Positions 35,868-47,127 of a DNA stretch of 64,000 nucleotides are shown here, piece by piece. The position numbers were made by a program, and so were the translations under genes. The DNA lies in contig NC_057925.1 of NCBI RefSeq assembly GCF_018873765.1, forward strand, positions 50,046,010 to 50,110,009, read 5' to 3'. Positions within the stretch are counted from its first letter, which is position 1. Each line of letters opens with the position of its first letter. A model generated the notes under the pieces. The model worked only from the letters and a program-made list of their open reading frames with translations. It did no database searches and had not been told where the DNA came from. This stretch comes from Telopea speciosissima. Taxonomy: Eukaryota; Streptophyta; Magnoliopsida; Proteales; Proteaceae.

Positions 35868-36016
35868 TGTTCTATGCTTGGGAGCACACAGGGGCGTAGG
35901 CTGTGCCTAGAAACATGGGGTGGGATGGGGCTGCCATTTCGGTCATTCAGGAGGCGGCCCGATCATTTGCCCACCTTCCATGTTTCTAGGCGCATCCTGC
36001 ACCCCAGTGTAGAGTA
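35868..36016. repeat. Foldback element with GCCTAGAAACATGG arms
   Basis: Left segment GTGCCTAGAAACATGGGGTGGG pairs with the right end, which in reverse complement reads GCGCCTAGAAACATGGAAGG; the outer arms CTGGGGTGCAGGATGC-like also pair. Interior has CCATTTCGGTCATTCAGGAGG. Confidence 0.6.
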
Positions 36017-36072
36017 TATTTTTCCTTAATATATTAAACCAATAGTGTATATTAAATATGAATAATGTTTTC

Positions 36073-36185
36073 TATGGGGAGTGTACCTTCCGCTGGCTCT
36101 CCCTTCTCTCTCATCCCCATATGAAATGATTCATATGAGCAGAAGAGAGAGGGGGCTCTGGCGGAGGGTACAGTACTCCCCAACA
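36073..36185. repeat. Foldback element with GGGGAGT(G/A)(T/C)TGTACC arms
   Basis: TGGGGAGTGTACCTTCCGCT on the left pairs with the right end (reverse complement TTGGGGAGTACTGTACCCTC, then CGCCAGAGC). The centre is AT-rich with CATATGAAATGATTCATATG, itself palindromic. Confidence 0.6.
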
Positions 36186-36260
36186 AAGAACAATCACCTA
36201 ACAAATATAAACTATGACATTCCATCCATGGCCCTAGTCTTGCATACATCTATATTATAT

Positions 36261-36427
36261 GGGAAAAAGAACTATTCGGGAATGTGGTTTATACTAACAC
36301 TCCCATGGGTCTATCTTTCGTCTCCCCATATGAAAAGACACCTCTACCCTTTTGTTTTGAGGAGGAGACAAATAGACACATGGGAGTGCTGGCGTAGGCC
36401 ACACTCCCGAGCAGAAAACTACCTCCC
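36261..36427. mobile_element. Mutator-type foldback MITE, perfect 9-bp target duplication
   Basis: About 55-bp arms: left with ACTCCCATGGGTCTATCTTT and right, in reverse complement, GCACTCCCATGTGTCTATTT. Flanked by ATATTATAT on both sides (36252-36260 and 36428-36436). A diverged copy with the same arms (TAGTTTTCTG...GTGTGGCC/TATGTGGCC) is at 37682-37850. Confidence 0.75.
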
Positions 36428-36436
36428 ATATTATAT

Positions 36437-37681
36437 ATAGGAAAATGATTCCACGTTGCTGGTGTCATGTGCTCTCTCCCTCTCTCCTCCTTGACATGCG
36501 AGCCTCGTGTATATGAACTGTGCGGCACACCCTTTTGTGCTTACATTTTCTTGACATAGGAGCAATCCCTATCTCAACCCAAGATTGACCTAGCCTAGTG
36601 CACCTGGGTCTAGAAATCCCAACCCTAGCCTAGTCTTGGCTACTGAAGAAATAGTTCAAGGTTATAGAAAATTTCTAGAAGCAAGAACATAGTATAACCC
36701 GGAACAGTGTAGGACACAATATTTGGACAGATTAGAAGAATGATAGGAGAATTTAGTCAAATCATAATCCAGCGGTTATATTTCAAGCTATAGAAGTACT
36801 AATTAAGGGAACTCTGTAGGAACTGATGATCACATCTATGGAACATATTTGGGATTTATCATTAATAAGCTGTAGAATTTCAGATATTTAGTTCAAACAT
36901 AACTTAGCAAATTAAGACTCTTACTACTACTATTATTCCCATATGCACACTTAAATCCCCACATATGGGCTTTTAAGTTAGCCCTGTTATGACAAATAGC
37001 CCATAAAAAGTAGCCCAAGGCCGATAAAATCTATGGCCCAAAATTAGACCATCCTAAGCTCAAATCGGGCAATCTTAAGTCTTAACTGCATCAACTGAGC
37101 TTAATGTTACCCCCGTTTTTCTTCCTTCTTTATCTCTCAAAATTCCATTGAGATTCATTCGGATCTTGGCCAAAGTACTAAGATACTTCAATGCACTGGA
37201 TTGTTGATTACCTTGATTATAGAGGAGATTACAAACTAATTGGTTTTTCCACCAGTTACTTAAGAATATTTACCAATTATCTTGATTGTTTGAAATTACG
37301 CGGAAGTATTTTGGGGATGGCGGGTGGTGCTCAAGCTTTTCCCATGTGGTAGATTGGATGAGGGTTAAATTCATGGACAAGTAGATCTCAAGGTCACCTA
37401 TTTATATGTCAAGTTTCAGTTAAAAATAGACTTTTCCAAATGACCAGATAAAATTCTTAAATTCTATTGGTTACAAGAGGGTGTATGGTCAATAATTGGA
37501 CAAATGAAAAATTAGAAAGATGCATATTAATACACGTGAGGATATTTAATTGAATTATCTCCTAAAATTTGGCATGTGACTAATTGAACCTTATACCTAT
37601 CTATCCAACGGACAAGACTACCACATCATCCCATCACGTGGCTAATGAAACTGGTAATAATCTATCTTATGATTATTTTAT
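36437..37681. other. Intergenic DNA; nothing recognised
   Basis: AT-rich sequence without a supported frame, RNA gene or repeat boundary. Confidence 0.45.
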
Positions 37682-37850
37682 GGGAAGTAGTTTTCTGTCC
37701 AGGTATGTGGCCTATACCAACACTTCTATGTGTATATCTCTCTCCTCCTCAAAACAAGGGGGCAGAGGTGTCTTTTCATATGGGGAGGAGAGAGATAGAC
37801 TCATGGGAGTGCTGGCGTAGGTCACACTCCTGGACAGAGGTTTTTCTCCC
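37682..37850. repeat. Second copy of the 36261-36427 foldback family
   Basis: Left arm GGGAAGTAGTTTTCTGTCCA and right arm (reverse complement) GGGAGAAAAACCTCTGTCCA; inner pair around CACTCCCATGAGTCTATC. AT-rich flanks prevent a clear duplication call. Confidence 0.65.
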
Positions 37851-37867
37851 TTATTATTATTAGGAAA

Positions 37868-38022
37868 AACGTTTTCTGATCCATTGGAGTAGGGTACGCT
37901 AGCACTTCTTTATCTATCTCTCTCATGTGAAATGAGCTTGCTATCTTCCAATGTAAGATACCATTTTGCCACCCCTCATTGGTGTGGTATTCTATGCCGT
38001 TTGCTTAAAGAATCCTCTCCCT
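37868..38022. repeat. Foldback-related element, relative of 1868-2037
   Basis: The right end (TGCCGTTTGCTTAAAGAATCCTCTC) matches the right end of the LOG intron 3 element, and the interior shares ATCTATCTCTCTCATGTGAAATGA and ACCATTTTGCCACCCCTCAT-like blocks. The left end is degraded. Confidence 0.5.
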
Positions 38023-38139
38023 CATTATTATTTATTATTATTAATTGTAGATATGTACTACCACTAATAAATTATCAACAAAGGAGAATAAGAGAATAAC
38101 TAGCTCTGAATTGTTTGATCAACCGTGCATGCTCATGAG

Positions 38140-38479
38140 GAGTCGGATCTTTATCCTCTCAATTACATTGCCTGTACTTGACGTCAAGTATATCTAACCG
38201 AGGAGACAGAAATGACTATACTACCCCTTGCCCAAACACACTACCCGAGATGGGATCCACGTGGGGTTCACCTCCCTCTATTAGATGTACTTGACATCAA
38301 GTACGGGCAGTGTAATTGAGAATCGTTATCCTCTCCTATAACTGCACGGTGCAGTACTGCATCATGCAGTGCAGCAGAGGCCATGTGACACAGTGGGCCC
38401 CACATAATGCATATGATCTTTGCAGTCGCCGCATGATGCGTTACTGCACCGTGCAGTAACTGCATAGGATAAAAATTCT
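38140..38479. mobile_element. Composite foldback insertion flanked by a 9-10-bp direct repeat
   Basis: Two inverted-repeat units lie side by side. The left unit has 38-bp arms ending TCAATTACATTGCC (38158-38196) and pairing with 38282-38320. The right unit (38319-38479) begins AGAATCGTTATCC and ends GGATAAAAATTCT, with arms through AACTGCACGGTGCAG, and is a relative of 5825-5984. The two share GAGAATCGTTATCC at the junction. The whole is flanked by TGCTCATGAG at 38130-38139 and 38479-38488, so it may have inserted as one unit or by nesting. Confidence 0.65.
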
Positions 38480-38488
38480 GCTCATGAG

Positions 38489-39218
38489 TCATGACTGATG
38501 ACTATCATAATCCTCTAAATGTACTTGTCTATGTACAAGGCATGGAGCTGTTCCACATGCCAAGGCTTTACTTTTGCAGACTGACCTGTAAAATTGGGAC
38601 AAAAGATCAGAGCCCCGAATCTATTTCATTTTGGGGTAGACAAAGAGGGGGGCAACCATAAGTTATGGCCATGTGAGATGTCATAGGCATTTAACTGAAG
38701 GGTATTTATTACCACAAAAAAAACTGAAGGGTATTTTGAAAAGGGTACTTTAGTAATTGGACATGTTATTTGTGGGGTCTTGTACATCTTTACTAAAACA
38801 CCCCTTTTACTTACCTGTTAGACTGTTAGACTGTTACCTTTCTAACAGCCGGGAGACTCAGTCAAGGTAGGTGGTAGGTACTGTCCCTAAAGCTATTTAG
38901 AATCAAATCCGTTTGGTTAATTTGAATGGTTATAAGGTTCTTTTATACACACTTTGCAAGATTAAATACATTAAGAGATACTTAGAAAGAGGGATTAGAG
39001 AATTCCAATAATTAAAAAAAAAGAAGAAAAGTATAAAAGTTGAAAGAACAGTAACAAATATATTCTCATTGCATTAGGCTAGCTTTTTGATGGATGATGA
39101 AACATAAACTTATTTATAAATTAATGGAAGCTTTTTGGGTAAAGGAGTGTAAGGTACGTAATTCCATTACCTTTACATTAACAAGGCTGTCACTTCAAAG
39201 TTATGGAGACTTTTTCTT

Positions 39219-39252
<34 letters not shown>

Positions 39253-41341
39253 GATGCTAAATAAGCAAAGCTTTTTAGCAGAAAATGCCATATTTTACTT
39301 TTTAATGCTGCTTTTTTGTGAGAGTGCTTTACTTTAAGAGAAAGGAGAGGAGAGTTTATTTATTCTCATTTGGATCTATGCAAAGTTTGATTGTGAAAGA
39401 ATGAAAAAAGAGAAATCTATAATTTTCACTTTGACACACATTTCATGGTACCCTTCTCAGCCTTACTATTGCTAGTAACCGTTATGGTTGAGAACCCAAG
39501 ATAGCAGAGGGACCATTTAATTGCTAGGGTTTCTCAGCTTGTAACTGTATTGCTTTCTTTCTTTCAATCTTCCTTTCTTCATTCAAATACTCCTTTTCTA
39601 GCTTTCTCATACAGATCTTTATTACTAGCTCCTCAAATATTTAGTGTCCTTTGTATGTCCTTTAAGACTAATGAGATCTTAGCTTTTTGACTGAGACTTG
39701 TGAAGACTCCCTTGGAAACAACTCGCACATGAGGTCCTACCTCTATAGCTCAATTAGATTAGATGGTGCTTTGTATAGGATCCATGGACTTACAAGTTTA
39801 ATCCGATTTCTCACGCATCGAGATCAGGCATGTTATTAGTGAGAAGTGTTAGAAAAACCTTGGGTTTTATATGAACCTAGATAAGGTATAATTAATTAAG
39901 CCCATAAAATCTAACAAGAAGAACAGTGTTAAGATCACTTGAAATAAAAAAAGATTGATCATTAAAACTGAATAGATATCCGCTGCACACATCATCATTC
40001 ATAGTTAATGACCCTAGGCTAACGTAGCCTCCTTGTAGAAATGGTGGATTGGGATAATCGAACATACACTCTTTAAGATGTATGGAAATAGTGATTCGAA
40101 CACAAAAGATAAAAAATGAAGGACAAAGTTTTCTTCCATCCATAGAGGACGGTTCACCCATCATCCTAGGGTTTACAAACCCCTCCTAGGGTTTTAGTAT
40201 GTTCCAAAATACCCTCCTGATACCCATTCCCACCCTCTTCCGCTACTGTGAATGAGATCTCATTCACCGTAGGTGGAGGGAAACTCGATCCAAAAATGAA
40301 TGCAATAACGGAGACAGTAATTATTGTATTCTTCGAGGAACCTGAGGGTGGAGAAAGCTACAACTCTTGTAGGTTGTCGTGAAACTCTTTGAGGTTTAAA
40401 GGGGAAAACTGCAATTCTTCAAGGATGCAGTGAAACTCTTCTGGGTTTAAAGGGGGTTTCAAACTCAACTCATTTATTCCAATACTCACTAAAAATAAGC
40501 ATAACTCTTTAAATTTATAGAAAACTAAAAACTTAAACAAACCCTAATCATTCTCAAAAATCTATTTAATTAAGTTTCTACAGCATTGCTTAGAGATAAT
40601 AAACCTAATCAAATTAACTTTTACTAAGGTATGTTCCTTGGCACAAAATACACAGAAGGAAGTTGCAAAATTTGGTCAGTTCTCTCTTCCCTCAAAATCA
40701 TTCAAGGGGACTAGCTGCTCCTTGATTATGATCTTCCAATAAGTCAATCTCCTTCCGAAAATAGTATTATGAAGATCCTCTTCAATATTAGGCTCTAATC
40801 ATCTTCCATTAACCAATGCTGATCTCCAATAATGGATCTCCTCATGATCAACAAGGAATGTTGATCTTCTTCAAAATAGAAAGTTTTCAAAGCGGCAAGT
40901 TTAACATGTTGGAAAATGCCAGAATTAATCCATGTGGACTAATCCATTTAGGAAATAAATCTCAAAAAGCTCCCATTCTTCAAACTACATAACTTATCCG
41001 ACTCAGTTTGATTTCTATATCACATGTGAACTCTACAATCTCTTTAGAAATTCTATTTTGTATAGATTGACTAGAATTACAATTCTTTGTATATATATAC
41101 CTTACTTAAAGATCAATGAAAAGGTAAGGCAATCAGTTGCCCTACCAGTCATCATCGACTAAGGACACTGGTGAGGTGGCATTCTAAGCCATGCAAGATG
41201 GGCTTGTTGATCTCGGTTTGATTGTGCATGGGCCTCCATCCTGCTCCATGAGGACTTCCTTACACTTGGGCCTCCATTAAATTATAAAGGTAACAGCATA
41301 AAATTTTAAAATTTATTGAAAATGAAATCCGGTCTGCATCA
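38489..41341. other. Intergenic DNA with microsatellite and one repeat pair
   Basis: A (CT)15 tract lies at about 39222-39250. At 40126-40290 sits an element with CATCATCCTAGGGTTTACAA and GTTTTAGTATGTTCC that recurs at 51977-52107. Minus-strand frames at 39892-40164 and 40358-40540 have no known domain. No gene supported. Confidence 0.45.
40126..40290. repeat. Repeat pair member (also at 51977-52107)
   Basis: Shares CATCATCCTAGGGTT, CTAGGGTTTTAGTATGTTC, AAAATACCCTC and ATTCACCG blocks with 51977-52107. The ends show a short inverted repeat of the type GTTTTCTTCCAT / GAGGGAAAC. Confidence 0.55.
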
Positions 41342-41815
41342 TCATGGTTTGAGGTATCGGATTGGATTGGTCGATAATGGCCAGATCGGATCAGTATCGG
41401 TCGAGGCCGATCCCGAGATTTGACCGATACAACAGGGTTTGACTGGATTGTTGATTGGATTGCTCAACTCAGTTGGATTGGTCGATCCGATCCGATCCTT
41501 GACCGATTCAACTGAATATTTTTTTTTTAATTTTTTAAAAGTTTTTAAGTTGTTTTTTATATTATCTTGACCGATATTGACTAATATTGACCGATACCAA
41601 CCGATTTTGACCTATCTGATCCAGATAATATCGACTAATCTGATCCCGAGATCACAACACCCACCAACTCTGGCCGATACATGACCCGATCCATAAAAAA
41701 AACAATTTTGGGGGGTTTTTTTTATCGATCCTGACCGATTCGGACTGATCCGATCTTGATCCGGAAAGGTTTCGACCATGACCAATCCCGAGTCTGTTAC
41801 CTGGATTTTGAACCT
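41342..41815. repeat. Largest copy of the GATCGGTATCGG repeat family
   Basis: Begins near CATGGTTTGAGGTATCGG and is full of GGTCGATAAT, GACCGATA and ATCCGATC motifs. Copies with the same CATGG-TTTGAG or CTTAAACCATG boundary are scattered through 17-21 kb. Class unknown. Confidence 0.5.
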
Positions 41816-41861
41816 TGTGCATCACAGGCTTACAATACCAGATGAAACAAGCCAAAGTCAG

Positions 41862-42260
41862 TTTTGTTATTGGTGAAGCTTGATCTCAGTTCTAAATTAG
41901 AAAGTACTATGGTAATTCTTCGGTGGGTTGTTTTGCCTTCGAAACGCACTAGAAAGGTCAAAAAGTGCATACATCAGCACCATAGAAGAGTTCGGCGAGA
42001 GCTTCGATTTAATATGTATTTCGTCCTATGTTGGTTTGGATCCGACTCGATGGGTTTCTGGGGCAGTTTTGTACTTTTTTGGATTAGAGGTTTCTTTTAT
42101 ATTATTGTTATCACTTTGAGAGATGTGAATTAAGGGTTTGTCTTTGCTTCATAGAAATAATAGATTTGTACTATCATTCAATTGTGGATGTAACCTTTCT
42201 TTTTGGAGATGGACCACGTAAAATCTTATCTTTGTATTTCTTTCAGCAAAAACTGGTGCG
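41862..42260 (+). repeat. Partial copy of the 8724-9650 element (right half)
   Basis: Matches 9225-9650 in order: TTATTGGTGAAGC, GATCTCAGT, TGGGTTGTTT, AAAAGTGCATA, GCTTCGATTT, CTTTGAGAGATG, GTGGATGTA and AATCTT(A)TG. Confidence 0.65.
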
Positions 42261-43177
42261 TTGTTTGTTTGTAACTCTGATTGCACCGTAAACCTATGTA
42301 AAAAAGGCATATGTGTGAAATTGTGTTTACCAAAACCCTAATTAAAATAATCTTTTATTCTTGCTATGGATGTGGCGTATAAAGAGGGCCCCATGTACAC
42401 AAAGTTGAGATGGTGGGAAACATTCTCTATACCATGACAGTCCCTAGGTCATGTCAAGACATGCTAGGGCCTCTCCTTGGGCTTCCAAAGAGGAAAACAT
42501 TCTCATCTTTTTTTGGGTTTCTTCAACTTTTCTTCTAATTATTTCTAGTATTTCAATCATCTCAAATCCCCTTTGATATGGATTTATTATATGTTTCATG
42601 TTGTCTCAATTTTTGTTATATAAAAAACTACTTTTCTCTTATGGGGACACTAAGAATGAAAACATTTGTAGGGACTCGTGATAATTTGAGAGATGGGTCA
42701 TATGGGTAGCAAGCAAAAGTGGAAGATGATTGAGGAATGAAGGGAAGATCTCTCGTTTGGTGTGAACAGGATTTAATTTTTTTCTTACATACATAGTTTA
42801 TGGGTTACACCACTCACAGGGTTGAAAGGAAAGGAGGTGGAGCTCACCTTTCCATGCAAAAGGAACGGCAAGGAAGATGACTCGGTCATTATAACATGGA
42901 CCATAGCAAAGTAGATTCACAGATTAGCTCCATTAATATATTAAGATGAGACGAAGAAGGATCTCTCATGAGGGTAAGTCTGGAGCTGAACCCTCTTTTT
43001 GTTCATTAATTTTCTTGTCTCCTGTTCAAACCTTCAGTGTTATTGATACTTGTCATTATTACTAAAAGGAAAATAAAAATATTTTCACCGCTCCAAGTTT
43101 AGAATTTTTAGAATTTTAGATAAGGGTGCATTTTATTGTCATAAAAAAGACGAAGTGAGGAATTGTAATTTTCTTTT
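42261..43177. other. Intergenic DNA; nothing recognised
   Basis: No supported gene, RNA or repeat boundary. Confidence 0.4.
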
Positions 43178-43319
43178 CACTACAAGAAAAACGCTCAAAT
43201 ACTGCATTTAGGAGTACGCCTATGAAGGCGGTTGTTGGGGATCGCCACTAAAAGTAGGTCTACAATGGCGGTTTTCGACATAGGCTAATTAAGCAGTGTC
43301 TTTTGGGTTTTATTGTAGT
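43178..43319. mobile_element. Short CACTA-like (En/Spm) remnant
   Basis: Starts CACTACAAGAAAAACGCTC, the usual plant CACTA terminus, and ends near TTTATTGTAGTA, a degraded version of the opposite end. The interior has GAAGGCGGTTG and AATGGCGGTTTT, which look like subterminal repeats. No 3-bp duplication is evident. Confidence 0.4.
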
Positions 43320-43453
43320 ACATAGAGCTGTAAGATTGGTTTCAACTAGCATATGGGCACGGTTGAACACCGAGTGCAACGACCCTACTAGATAGGTTGA
43401 TCTCCAAGGTCTATATAGTCCTCTTCTGATTGAAGATCTCCTACTCCTCATAT

Positions 43454-44280
43454 TAGGGGTGTCAATTCTAGGCCTGGCCCATTAGGTCCAATCGAGCCCG
43501 CCCGATTAAAGCCCGGCCCGATTAATCGGGTGGTCCCGGTGTGGGGTCCTAGTTCGTTGGATGCCCAATCGGACCGATCGATTGCAGGCCCGACCTAGAC
43601 CGCCCTGTTGCAGCCCGACCCTTTAACTTATAAACTTCCCCTCCCATTCCCTCCAAATTTCTTTTTTTTTTTGTTTATTTTTTTGTTGGTCTTGGACATT
43701 TATTGGTTAGATTTAAATACACTTAATGTAGGTGAGATGAGGCTTAGTTTTAGTTTTTAGATCTTACTTTGTTAGATGTGCTTCTATTTGGTGTCGTGTT
43801 GCTATTTTTTTATTACCCTCTACTTAGTTTGTTAGAAGTGTTTCTATTCAGTGTTGGGCTGCTATTATTTTTCCCTCTACTTACTTTGTTAGATGTGCTT
43901 CTATTCGGTGTTCTGCTGCTATTTTAGTTGGGATAAGTTTTATTTGATTGTGAGTTGAGGTGTACAGTGAGTGCCCAACGGTGTGATGGTTTGAACTTAA
44001 AATTCTGGTTGCATGTCAATTAGTAAGCCCACACCGTTTAGAGACCGTTTAGAGTTAAACGGCTCATTAGCCCGTTTTAAACCCGGTTTAGGCCCATTTA
44101 GCCCGAATAAGGCTGTCCCGATTAAAGACCGAACATCGACCGACCGAAATGTAACCGTATCATGCCCTCCCAAGGCAAGCTCGAATGCCTAAACGGTCGG
44201 ACACGGTGCAACCTATAAAATTGGTGAGGCCCGGCCAGGCCCGACCGAGATCGACCGAGCCCGACCGATTGACACCCCTA
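43454..44280. mobile_element. hAT-like element inside a copia relic, perfect 8-bp target duplication
   Basis: Ends TAGGGGTGTCAATTC and (reverse complement of right end) TAGGGGTGTCAATCG. Flanked by CCTCATAT at 43446-43453 and 44281-44288. The interior carries CCGACC/GGCCCG blocks near both ends and a ~59-bp tandem array of three units (starting 43768, 43828 and 43885). No transposase frame. It interrupts the copia-derived sequence of the next entry. Confidence 0.85.
43768..43926. repeat. Three-unit ~59-bp tandem repeat
   Basis: TTTGTTAGATGTGCTTCTAT-type units start at 43768, 43828 and 43885, each followed by GGTGT..TGCTGCTATT and CCCTCTACTTA. It lies within the hAT-like element. Confidence 0.75.
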
Positions 44281-45302
44281 CCTCATATCCTACTGATCAG
44301 AAGGTAGGGGGATTCTTAAGTTCTATCTGGCTAGGCAATTAATCACATCCTTGCACTACGGACTTGATTGGATTGAGCCTTGGTATGAAACACCCTTAGT
44401 CTCGCGCCATTAGTATTGAAGGCGAGTATCGTTCCCTTGCTGATATTTCATCTAAGACCATCTAACTACAAAGGCTTCTTCATGACATGAATGTCTCCTT
44501 GACTGTTAGCTCCAAATCCACTTTTTGTGACAACAAAGTATCATTCATGTTGGAATTTTTCAAATAATAGATGTGGGACTTTTAGTCCCACATCGGTTAT
44601 GGAGAAGTGTTTCATTTGGTTTATATGTGATTGTGAGCTATTATCACATGTTATGTTTGGAAAGGATTGTACAGTAAGCTTGCGAACAAAGATGGTGACC
44701 GTCCGAGCGCATGCGCATACGTGAGGCGTAATGGGGCGCTTTGATGACGCACTTTGCACATGATCTGGTACGATGGTTAGGTTCCAACCATTGGATCGTG
44801 TCGGATCAAAGGGGTGCTTAGGATCTGACCGTTGGATAGGATGCTGGTCAAAAGAGAGGTGCAACCCTTGGCACATTCATTGAGCCCACTGGTAGTAGCC
44901 CATCCGTACAGCCATGAAAGCTCAATGGTCATGACCCATCAGAACAGCCATATGAACCTATGGGTGTGACCCATCCGAACAAGCCCTATTGGCCTATAAA
45001 TGGACCACGAAATCTCTCAGTCTAACATATTAAAAATCTCTGATAGCTTCATAGAGGTTACTGTCTCTACAACCAGTAACAGTCTAGCCTGATTTATCTT
45101 GGGAGGCAGGTTTGCTGCAACCTTTTGCAGGAATAGAAGGGTGCAAATACTGTCTTAAGGACAGAACGACCTCGTTCGACTCAGACCATAATTCTGTCCT
45201 CTTCTTTTTTATCCCAGTTTTCTAACAATTCATATAAGTCACAATGAATTTTTTTCATGAAAGAACAAAGCATATCGAAATTGACTGTTACTTTGTGATG
45301 TA
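44281..45302 (+). pseudogene. Ty1/copia RNase H relic split by a solo LTR
   Basis: Before the LTR, frames read YPTDQK and then SRAISIEGEYRSLAD, LQRLLHDMNVS, CDNKVSF; after it (45233-45300) NFFHERTKHIEIDCYFV. Together they follow the copia RNase H order (PTDR..., EAEYRSLA, WL..LL.D, CDN, HERTKHIEID). Stop codons and frame changes show it is inactive. The hAT-like element at 43454-44280 splits it upstream as well. Rest of the polyprotein not seen; sequence from 43320 to 43453 may be part of it. Confidence 0.8.
44548..45227. mobile_element. Solo LTR (680 bp) with 5-bp target duplication ATTCA
   Basis: Begins TGTTGGAATTTTTC and ends TTTCTAACA, with TG...CA termini, and is flanked by ATTCA at 44543-44547 and 45228-45232. 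Near the left end a perfect hairpin ATGTGGGACT-TTT-AGTCCCACAT lies at 44571-44593. No internal retroelement region or second LTR follows, so recombination between LTRs is the likely origin. A shorter copy is at 58029-58413. Confidence 0.9.
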
Positions 45303-46869
45303 GGCCCAAACCCATTAAGTCCACAAGGCCTGAGACCTAGTCAAGATCAAAAACTAACCCATACATGACTCGTCTCAACCAGTTCCAAAAATCCAGCCAA
45401 AGATCAATAAAATCCTTGTTAGAGAAGAATCTCTACAATGTCTTCAGATCTTTCTTAGTACATGATTACTAGGAAGCCTTGGTTTCCCTTTCCTCTTGAT
45501 CACTCTTGTGCCTTTTTCATTTCCCATGCACTTCATTTTCTTGGGCAGCTATATCAAAATATTGAAGTTTGCATCGAGACATTGGAGCTTGCATCAAAAC
45601 CTTGGAAGTGTCTTTTATTTATTTATATTTCTAGAGTCTTCTTTCTTGGGGGATTAAGCTTATATTCTCAACTCTTGGATTGTAAAGGTAAGATTGTCTA
45701 TTTACAACCAATTTAATGCCTATAAAAGACATCAACTTCTTGAATTTGAATAGTAAATTTTGATAATTTTGAATTAAAATGCCTTTGGCATCTATTTGAA
45801 CCCCTTAAAAACCTTGAAGAGGTGTTTTCATCAACCTTGAAGAGTGTTAGTGTTTTCTATATCTACTTAAAACCTTGAAGAGTTTTACTCCTTCCTTGAA
45901 GAGTATCCTATCCTCCATTTGCATCTTAGAAGAGTAGCAAGATCGTTGGAGTTGCAAACACGTCCTAGAAGAGTTGAGTTTCAGCCCCATAACAAGTCTA
46001 TTTCTATCCTTTGTTTTTGTTTTAATTTTATTTTTCAGAATTTGTGCCCTAACTTCATGAGAGATTTTTAGCATATTCAATTTATTTTTTGAAGCAGACT
46101 TCTTCATAAAAGTTGTAAACCTTTCTGTCATCTCGAATCTCCAATTTGAATCAACCCAAACCGAGTTATGAGTTGAAAGTCTTCACCATTTTACCGAGAT
46201 TGCGCAAATCTGCCTTCTACTCGGATTCATTGACTTAGTTGACCCGATCTGTTAGTTTTAGTAGCCTGTCAAGAGGCCTACATCAATTTTCTTCGTCACC
46301 ATTTTTGTAAAGAAAAACTTTTTTTGTCACACGTCTTCTCAGAATATCAACTCGTTGATTTCTTACCGAGATTCACACTTCTGCATCTTCGATTTCTTGC
46401 ATTCAAACTTCAAATGATTTCTCAGTCACTATCTTAAATTTGAAGGAGGCTAGTAATTATATATAGCTATATATTTGGAAATTCTTTTGCCATGTTTCCA
46501 TATGTAGACCTACTTTGTATATATCCAATTTTTCGTATTTATTTCCTATTAAGAAAATATTTATGGGTAGAAGGGAACAATTTCTGAAGTGGCTCTACTG
46601 CAAATACATGCACGCTGTACGTATGTTTAGCGTTAGACACATATCTTTTTTGCTTCAGTAAATATTTTCTTTAATTATAGTGTATAGATGATAGTGGATG
46701 GAACTTAAAGATGTGTCTAATGCTGCTGAACATTCCTGCCAAAGAACCGGGTCACATTTTCTTCATCCACCTCCACCTTGGAAGCTACCTACGTTGTTCT
46801 CTTCTTTCACTTATTGATTGGTTTGCTTATTTTTTTGGAAATAAAGAGTTCTCAAAAAGCCAAACTTTA

Positions 46870-46906
<37 letters not shown>

Positions 46907-47081
46907 TGGATCTGAATTCTGATGCATGTAAGTCAGTAAGTGTCAAATATGGTGATGTATCCATAAACAACATAATGGAACGCTTTATTCCTTATCATGG
47001 GTCCAGAAGAAAAACGTACACAGTTCCCGATTCTCTAAGACAGACAGTCCGCGCCTCTTTTCAGGCCCTCCCTCGGAATTG

Positions 47082-47127
<46 letters not shown>

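Noticed and set aside
44527..44876. ORFs on both strands over the solo LTR
   Set aside because: They lie within the LTR, are not conserved in the 58-kb copy beyond the nucleotide similarity, and match no protein family.
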